A DNA stretch of 46,116 nucleotides from Scytonema sp. UIC 10036 (lineage in GTDB: Bacteria > Cyanobacteriota > Cyanobacteriia > Cyanobacteriales > Nostocaceae), in contig NZ_WJFC01000098.1 of the NCBI RefSeq assembly GCF_009725235.1, positions 1 through 46,116 on the forward strand, read 5' to 3'. Shown here piece after piece: positions 41,623 through 46,116 of this stretch (its first letter is position 1; each line of letters starts with the position of its first letter). Position numbers and translations under genes: made by a program. The notes beneath the pieces are model-generated. The model did not search any database. It worked only from the letters and a program-made list of their open reading frames with translations, and was not told the DNA's origin.

Positions 41623-42033
41623 ATGAAACTGACTTTTCAACAACAACGTAAGGTTAGTAAAAGTACACTATTTAATTTACTTGAAACAATCAAAACTAAG
41701 CCTGGATTATACTTGGGAACTGCCTCCATCAGCAATCTGCGGATGTTTATCCAAGGCTATCGCTTTGCGCGAAAGGAATTAAGCATAACCAATACTGAGG
41801 TTGAAAGTGACTTCTACAAAAACTTCCAACCGTGGCTGCAAAACCGCTTATCTATTCGTACAGTTAACGGTTGGGACAAAATTATATTGCTAACCTGTAT
41901 TGATGAGAAAGCTGCATTTGATTATTTCTTTCAACTTCTTGATGAGTTTCTCCAAAGAGACAAAAACCAAGATATCGACCCTATTCTGGTCGAATCATCC
42001 TTAAAAGATACTGAACCCGAAAAAGTAGCGTGA
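41623..42033 (+). CDS. Small protein at the end of the helicase operon
   Basis: A 136-aa protein 16 bases after the helicase stop. KTKPGLYLGTASISNLRMFIQGYRFAR and WLQNRLSIRTVNGWDKIILL, then DEKAAFDYFFQLLDEFLQ, recall a widespread family of small proteins with KPGMYLG and GW..II motifs found beside toxins and defence genes, often guessed to be immunity proteins. I cannot name it. It is probably cotranscribed with the helicase and may modulate the system. Confidence 0.65.
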   Translation: MKLTFQQQRKVSKSTLFNLLETIKTKPGLYLGTASISNLRMFIQGYRFARKELSITNTEVESDFYKNFQPWLQNRLSIRTVNGWDKIILLTCIDEKAAFDYFFQLLDEFLQRDKNQDIDPILVESSLKDTEPEKVA

Positions 42034-42099
42034 AGAGCGTTTAATGATGGGAAGACCTCATTCACGATCGGTTTCTTTACTCTGTAGCATCGCACTGAT

Positions 42100-42172
42100 A
42101 TTGTAGGGTGAGCAAAAAGACATGATTTTTGATGAAATTGTCCTATAATCAGATTTTGACCACCCTACCCAT
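42100..42172. repeat. MITE-like hairpin repeat
   Basis: ATATTGTAGGGTGAGCAAAA ... TTTTGACCACCCTACC; the same family as 21866-21944. It lies between the helicase operon and the next antitoxin gene. Confidence 0.6.
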
Positions 42173-42238
42173 ACCTTGAAGAGAACCGTATGTAAAATAT
42201 AATTAAGAAGACTCTGTTACTTTAAAGGAAAAAGCATA

Positions 42239-42451
42239 ATGATACAAATAACCTTTGCTGAAATATTAGAAGCCGCCGAGCAACTGTCTATTGAAGACCA
42301 AGAAAACTTAATTGATATTTTGCTTAAGCGCCTTCGAGATTGCAGAAGAGCCAATTTGGTGAAAGATGTTCAAGAAGCTCAAAAAGAGTTTGGAGAAGGG
42401 AAATGTCAGCCCGTTACTCCCGAACAACTCATGGAGAAAATTCTTTCGTGA
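42239..42451 (+). CDS. Small antitoxin-like protein
   Basis: A 70-aa helical protein: FAEILEAAEQLSIEDQENLIDIL, then LKRLRDCRRANLVKDVQEAQ and a tail QPVTPEQLMEKIL. This is the common cyanobacterial pattern of an antitoxin beside RelE/ParE-type toxins. The downstream frame encodes a decayed toxin. AAAGGA precedes the ATG. Confidence 0.7.
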   Translation: MIQITFAEILEAAEQLSIEDQENLIDILLKRLRDCRRANLVKDVQEAQKEFGEGKCQPVTPEQLMEKILS

Positions 42452-42635
42452 AGTTTGTGTTATTACTTCGAGCACATTCGTTCGGTCAGCTCGAAAAATT
42501 TTGAAAAAGCAACCCCTAGCGGCTCAAAATATTCAAAACACTTTAGCATTATTATCTACAGATTCATTTCACTCCCAATGAAAAACCCATAAATTGAAAG
42601 GGGAGCTTCAAGATTTGTCAGTTAAAGGTATAAGG
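42447..42635 (+). pseudogene. Decayed RelE/ParE-type toxin
   Basis: The frame REVCVITSSTFVRSARKIL, then KKQPLAAQNIQNTLALLS, TDSFHSQ, stop TGA (42579-42581), and continues KTHKLKGELQD before losing homology. The usual toxin reads ..D.FHPQLKTHKLKGELKDFWA, so a Leu codon has become TGA and the 3' end is missing. No good start remains. Confidence 0.75.
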
Positions 42636-42789
42636 GATAAGCATCTCCAAAAAAATGCATATATATGCTTTTATGCCAATTTTATTGGTCAAAATGTTAA
42701 TGAGTTTGCTTCAGGAGTGCAGTAGCCATTATCGTTTCTCAGAATAATTATATAATTGAGAGAGGATTCACAAATTTGATTTTCAATTC

Positions 42790-43161
42790 ATGAAGTTAAT
42801 TAGACTTACGGAAAATAGAATTATCGATATATCTCGGTTTGTTGCTTTAATCCCTAGCAACAATGATGACAATTACCTACTTATTCTTGAAGGTAGCTCA
42901 GAAGGCATCCTCATTCATGATAATGACCTCAGTATTTTAACTAAATATTTAGGAGATGAAAAAGAACTATTTACTACATCTAAAACTGAGTATACACTGA
43001 CAAATTTAGCCAAACCACAAGCTGTAGAAATACTACAAGCTAGAATCGCTAGACATGAATCAATGAGCGATACTGAAGCCGCACAAAAAGCCGAAGCCTG
43101 GGAAAGATTTAAACAAAATATCGATGCTGAACGACCCGATGGATGTAAGCTATATTCTTAA
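42790..43161 (+). CDS. Cyanobacterial hypothetical protein, 123 aa
   Basis: The N-terminal strands (MKLIRLTENRIIDISRFVALIPS, NYLLILEGSSEGILIHDNDLS) suggest a small barrel-like fold; the C-terminal half is a charged helix (QAVEILQARIARHESMSDTEAAQKAEAWERF). I do not recognise a family. It is followed within 16 bases by a PIN-domain relic, so it may be the antitoxin or partner of a lost PIN toxin. Confidence 0.55.
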   Translation: MKLIRLTENRIIDISRFVALIPSNNDDNYLLILEGSSEGILIHDNDLSILTKYLGDEKELFTTSKTEYTLTNLAKPQAVEILQARIARHESMSDTEAAQKAEAWERFKQNIDAERPDGCKLYS

Positions 43162-43176
43162 TCTATGGCAATTGTG

Positions 43177-43304
43177 TGGTTGGATTTCAATGGCGAATAC
43201 TAGCTGCACAGCATCTCGGGCAAATGAGTGTAATCGCTACTACAAATGTCAAGCATTTAAGTAGATTTGCCACTGCCAGCAGGTGGCAAGATATTGTAAT
43301 ATAG
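43177..43304 (+). pseudogene. C-terminal relic of a PIN-domain toxin
   Basis: The frame VGFQWRILAAQHLGQMSVIA, then TTNVKHLSRF and ASRWQDIVI, ends at TAG 43302-43304. This is the final part of a VapC-like PIN protein (IAAQ.L....V..TNVKHFSR). The first two thirds are absent. Confidence 0.7.
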
Positions 43305-43658
43305 CTACTCAACCATGTACAAGGAGCGGTCAACTTCTGAATCATCGTTTGACTCCCTTTCGGCTCGAATTACTTCTGCAATTTGAGCAAAATACGGATC
43401 GTCTTTGAAAAAGCCTGCAAACTTAATCCAAGGATTTTCTTCACCTGTAGCTTGAGATACCTTAATCTCTACAGGAATAATTTCTGCATCTTTAAGGTAA
43501 GTTGTTAAGAGTTGCTCAAGAGTTTCAAGTGCTAGCTCGCGAGTCGTAGCTTCCACTCGATAAGAGGGAAGCTCTAGAGCAGAAGCAATTACCCTATCAT
43601 TTTTATTCTTTAATAAGATATTTATCTTCAAATTAGCTGTCTGTGGCATAGCTGTCAT
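43305..43658 (-). CDS. Antitoxin-like cyanobacterial protein, 117 aa
   Basis: LKINILLKNKNDRVIASALELP, YRVEATTRELALETLEQLL and IPVEI form a HicB-like partial fold, followed by NPWIKFAGFFKDDPYFAQIAEVI, a conserved tail of a cyanobacterial family found beside PIN toxins. It converges on the PIN relic. A dead duplicate of its 5' part lies at 8498-8633. Its function as antitoxin is inferred from family context. Confidence 0.6.
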   Translation of the reverse strand: MTAMPQTANLKINILLKNKNDRVIASALELPSYRVEATTRELALETLEQLLTTYLKDAEIIPVEIKVSQATGEENPWIKFAGFFKDDPYFAQIAEVIRAERESNDDSEVDRSLYMVE

Positions 43659-43793
43659 GTAAAATTAAGGTTTTAAACGAGCGCAACACACTAATCTTAG
43701 CGGCTAGTAGGGGAAATGTGGTTAAAATACGCAGCTTTCCAAAGAGGCGATCGCACTTATGTTTATTTCTTCCAACAAATTTTTTTAAATAAA
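43659..43793. repeat. Upstream part of a segment duplicated at 8634-8760
   Basis: With the coding part (from 43522) about 270 bases match 8498-8760 in the same orientation, ending at CAACAAATT in both places. The copy at 8 kb then runs into the EACC1-like frame, while this one runs into unrelated sequence and a helicase relic. Confidence 0.7.
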
Positions 43794-43842
43794 GGTAAAT
43801 CGACTTCAACGCCCAAAGTTGCTAGTTATTCCCGCACCATCA

Positions 43843-44030
43843 GTTGTTAGGGAGTCAATTCAGCCAGATTGTGTATCGCGATCGCTACTTAAATGAGAAA
43901 GGAGCTAGAATTCTTGCCCATCTTTTACAAAGTGATGGGCTGAATAAAAATTTAGCTGTGACAATAGAGGTTCTATAGCAATCCTAAATGATTCGTGAGA
44001 AAATACCAACTCGAATCCGCTCTGAGCATC
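43843..44030 (+). pseudogene. Relic of a second DruE-like helicase gene (3' part)
   Basis: Closely matches 41200-41335 (CAGCCAGAT.GTGTATCGCG..., GGAGCTAGAATTCTTGCCC...) and, after a short repeat insertion (TATAGCAATCCTAAATGATT), 41366-41390 (AACTCGAATCCGCTCT). It corresponds to about residues 1982-2045 of the helicase. From 44031 to 44395 I see only short repeats. Confidence 0.8.
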
Positions 44031-44395
44031 AACTATTTGTTAATAAGTAATAGTGCTTAAAATTCAGCCAAAAATCGAGGTCGGAAACACTATTTTTAAG
44101 CTAGCGATGCGGAAGCCGTCGCTACGCGAACGCGTCATATCTAAATGCATCGTTCATCCTTACGCCAACAACTTGGTATAAGGCTTAATTTAATACTTTA
44201 GAAGATAGAAAATAGGATACTTGGTATACACTTTGACAGGTGCTCAACTACAGTAGGGGTAATAAAGTTAAATCACATAACAACTTATTTGTAAAGAGGG
44301 TTAGTCCAAACAATTTCTGAAATACATAAACAGTTGAGTTTCTACCACAAACTTTGCAAGAAGGATGCTTAAAAAGCAGTCTACAACAACAAAAC

Positions 44396-44932
44396 TCAGC
44401 CGTTAGAAATCTCAACTTTCCACTTTTCTTCGCATTCTTTCCTAATCGGCCCGTTTCGCTGGCCAATGATTTTAAGTACTCTATCTTTAATTTCTTTAGA
44501 GTTTGTAGGGTATAGATCCTTATACCGTTGACATTTTTCTTTTGTCAGTGGGTTTGCTAGCGGTATCTGAATGGAGCTTGACGACGATTCAGATTCAGGT
44601 GGAGTTGGTCTTGGAGTTCTCGATATGAAAGTCGCAATTGCCATAGTAGTTGTAATACCTACCCCAATCGCCAGTGGTAGCAGTTTACGAAGAGTAGAAG
44701 CGCTACGAAGATCGTTGGCTTGTGTACCTCTTTGCGCTCCTGGTGGTCGTGCAGAAATGTCTATACTGGCATTTAGCTCTGGAACTACAGTTTGAGACTG
44801 TGACTTAAGAGTCTGTTCGATGGGTGAAAGACGATCGCTCGCTTCCGTTTCTGATGTGTTCCCAAGAATTCGTTCTTCAATTGGTTCTACATCTTCCTTT
44901 CTTAGACCTAAAACTTTCTGCAAGCGTTTCAA
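44396..44932 (-). CDS. Single-pass membrane protein, probably 5'-truncated
   Basis: 178 aa if started at the TTG at 44932. KRLQKVLGLRKEDVEPIEERI resembles the end of an N-terminal module of many cyanobacterial proteins (DDLKRLQ..LGL..EDV..IE), whose beginning is missing; the upstream codons TRDDL are present but meet a stop. Residues about 83-103 (LLPLAIGVGITTTMAIATFI) form a membrane helix, followed by a Pro/Ser linker and a Cys-containing helical end (KCQRYKDLY, IRKECEEKW). A 100-base inverted-repeat element lies 18 bases before the break. It may be a remnant, not a working gene. Confidence 0.5.
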   Translation of the reverse strand: MKRLQKVLGLRKEDVEPIEERILGNTSETEASDRLSPIEQTLKSQSQTVVPELNASIDISARPPGAQRGTQANDLRSASTLRKLLPLAIGVGITTTMAIATFISRTPRPTPPESESSSSSIQIPLANPLTKEKCQRYKDLYPTNSKEIKDRVLKIIGQRNGPIRKECEEKWKVEISNG

Positions 44933-44957
44933 GTCATCGCGGGTGTTCTCTCCTCAC

Positions 44958-45057
44958 ATCTTGCACCACTACCTTATTGAGAAAATCATAGGCTAAAAAG
45001 CTTATTGTTTCGTAGTTTCAGCACTGCCTACCAGCCCTTATTGAGAAGGTGCAAGAT
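44958..45057. repeat. 100-bp element with 10-bp terminal inverted repeats
   Basis: ATCTTGCACC (44958-44967) and GGTGCAAGAT (45048-45057) bound a non-coding stretch in which CCTTATTGAGAA occurs once near each end. It resembles a small non-autonomous element and may have cut off the 5' end of the gene at 44396-44932. Confidence 0.55.
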
Positions 45058-45063
45058 ATCAGG

Positions 45064-45115
45064 TAGCGGGGTAAGTACTGTTTTCCAAAGATTACAGAGT
45101 TTGCGATCCGGATGG
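45064..45115 (+). pseudogene. Second relic of the DruE-like helicase
   Basis: GGGGTAAGTACTGTTTTCCA and the following bases (AAGATTACAGAGTTTGCGA) match 41007-41046 of the helicase gene, then homology breaks at a short repeat. With the relic at 43843 it shows that a second copy of the gene once extended here, in rearranged order. The rest of 44933-45442 has no gene. Confidence 0.65.
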
Positions 45116-45256
45116 GTAGCCGTAGCGTGACCGATCGCAAGCTATTGATAAATTGACTTGGCAAGCTTTGGTACAAGCAGAGCAGATTAACTTTTATAAT
45201 GTTTACAGTCCTACAGAATCCACTGTGGATATATCAAAAACAATTGTCAAGCATTC

Positions 45257-45284
45257 GTAGGGGCGCAATGCCTTGCGCCCCTAC
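45257..45284. repeat. Hairpin repeat with perfect 12-bp arms
   Basis: GTAGGGGCGCAA / TTGCGCCCCTAC with a 4-base loop. The same repeat family appears at about 9001-9029 in degenerate form. Confidence 0.7.
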
Positions 45285-45442
45285 ATATGTGGTGAAACCA
45301 CCATTAAACAGGAATAAGACAAACAAACCCGCTGTCTCCAGAACTCGAACTATTTTGGCGAATGCCACAATTAATTTCATAAGAAAGAATAAGCATTAAA
45401 GGTTGGGTTCTGGCAAGATTATAGCTACCAGGAGTAACAACA

Positions 45443-45985
45443 ATGGAAACCTTAGAAAATTATCAGTTAATTCTGAAAACGGGTAAAACTACAAGAGAAA
45501 GAGCTTTACAATTATTTGACGCTCTCGAACCCGTAAATTTAGACTTTATGTCTGGTCGTTGGCAAGGATCTGGACTTCATACAGATCATCCAATGGATGG
45601 TTTATTAGAAAGTTCCAATTGGTATGGGAAAGAATTTATAGATCCTGAAAGTGTTCACCCGTTGTTATTTTTAAATGGTCAGGGAAAAATTTTTCAAGTT
45701 GCGCCTCATCCCACTTTAATGAACTGGGTTTTGAAATTGCCAAGACCCAAAAATAATTCTCTGAAACCGTTGCTGGGGTTGATTAATTCTTTACTCAAAA
45801 CCGAGAAAACTCAAGCCAGACTGCGAATGATGGAGTATAGAGGAAAAGTCACTGCTACAATGATTTACGATTATTTGCCAATCAATGATTATTTTAGAAA
45901 AGTAGATGAGAATACTGTGTTAGGAATCATGGATTATAAAAACCTACCTCAACCTTTCTTTTTTATTCTCAAGCGATGCCTTTAG
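45443..45985 (+). CDS. GXWXG/DUF4334 domain protein
   Basis: A 180-aa protein. ALQLFDALEPVNLDFMSGRWQGSGL contains the GxWxG motif of the N-terminal domain, WYGKEFIDPESVHPLLF follows, and the C-terminal half (ARLRMMEYRGKVTATMIYDYLPINDYFRKVDENTVLGIMDYK) is the DUF4334 domain. Length is normal for the family. It is a soluble beta-rich protein of unknown function, common in cyanobacteria and fungi. It is unrelated to the defence genes and probably marks the edge of the island. AGGAG precedes the ATG. Confidence 0.88.
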   Translation: METLENYQLILKTGKTTRERALQLFDALEPVNLDFMSGRWQGSGLHTDHPMDGLLESSNWYGKEFIDPESVHPLLFLNGQGKIFQVAPHPTLMNWVLKLPRPKNNSLKPLLGLINSLLKTEKTQARLRMMEYRGKVTATMIYDYLPINDYFRKVDENTVLGIMDYKNLPQPFFFILKRCL

Positions 45986-46037
45986 CTTTTTAAGACACCT
46001 ATGTACTGGGAGCTACGGTGGTGTACACAAGTCATAT

Positions 46038-46116
46038 TTACCCCCCTTAATCCCCCCTTATAAAGGGGGGAAATTGAATTTTCAATTCCCTCCCCTTTCC
46101 AAGGGGAGGGTTAGGG
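46038..46116. repeat. GC-rich palindromic repeats at the right edge
   Basis: CCCCCCTTAATCCCCCCTTA with TAAAGGGGGG, then CCCTCCCCTTTCCAAGGGGA and GGGTTAGGG. The second unit repeats the first 36 bases of the window in the same orientation. Confidence 0.65.

Noticed and set aside
1..46116. The same GC-rich palindrome at both window edges as attachment sites of an island
   Set aside because: The unit belongs to a dispersed family (related hairpins at 28092-28231), has no integrase nearby, and the window borders are arbitrary.

Overview
The window looks like a defence and accessory island of a filamentous cyanobacterium, probably of the Nostocales. Supporting signs are frequent HIP1 octamers (GCGATCGC), heptamer short tandem repeats near 3549, 5383 and 25850, many GC-rich hairpin repeats, and protein families that are mainly cyanobacterial (Csx3 fused to an AAA-type domain, the TIGR03985-like CRISPR-associated WYL protein, RT-Cas1). 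There are no tRNA or rRNA genes and almost no housekeeping genes. The exceptions are an S9 peptidase, an MFS transporter and a GXWXG/DUF4334 protein.

Layout. 0.2-4.9 kb: two divergent NYN-domain (PIN-like RNase) genes. The rightward one leads an apparent operon with a coiled-coil membrane protein, a 65-aa ubiquitin-like protein ending in glycine, an E2-like protein and a JAB-E1 fusion. 5.6-6.8 kb: MFS transporter whose stop codon lies in the first CRISPR repeat. 6.8-7.5 kb: CRISPR array 1, its leader and a relic of the cas2 3' end. 7.5-9.0 kb: higBA and debris. 9.1-17.5 kb: csx3-AAA ring-nuclease gene, then cas10 (no HD), cmr3, cmr4, a small subunit, a double-RAMP fusion, a bPH-domain membrane protein and a small acidic protein. 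17.9-21.7 kb: a phd/relE-mazE'/mazF toxin-antitoxin operon with a RelE-MazE chimera, a second, interrupted csx3-AAA copy, and a vapBC with broken vapC. 21.8-25.3 kb: a decayed transposase, CRISPR array 2, its leader, cas2, and an RT-cas1 pair joined through an A9 frameshift. 25.9-28.0 kb: a SpoT/MESH1-like HD hydrolase and the WYL-type CRISPR-associated regulator. 28.3-30.2 kb: S9 peptidase. 30.4-42.0 kb: a candidate defence operon with a 1283-aa coiled-coil protein, a winged-helix-like protein, a 2116-aa DruE/DUF1998-type helicase and a 136-aa protein. 42-46 kb: toxin-antitoxin relics, relics of the same helicase, and a DUF4334 protein.

How the parts may work together. Cas10 has an intact GGDD and no HD domain, so the type III-B complex should act mainly by making cyclic oligoadenylate. 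Csx3 would degrade that signal. RT-Cas1 and Cas2 would acquire spacers, possibly from RNA, into two arrays whose repeats differ by one base. No cas6 and no CARF effector are visible.

The most interesting signal is an 18-bp palindrome, consensus near TGGAAAATGCATATTCCA, found 40-62 bases before the start codons of six genes and always in the same orientation relative to the gene. The genes are both NYN genes (one heading the ubiquitin-like operon), both csx3 copies, the bPH membrane protein and the WYL regulator. I infer a common regulon that joins a bacterial ubiquitin-like conjugation/NYN RNase module to type III CRISPR, probably controlled by the WYL protein.
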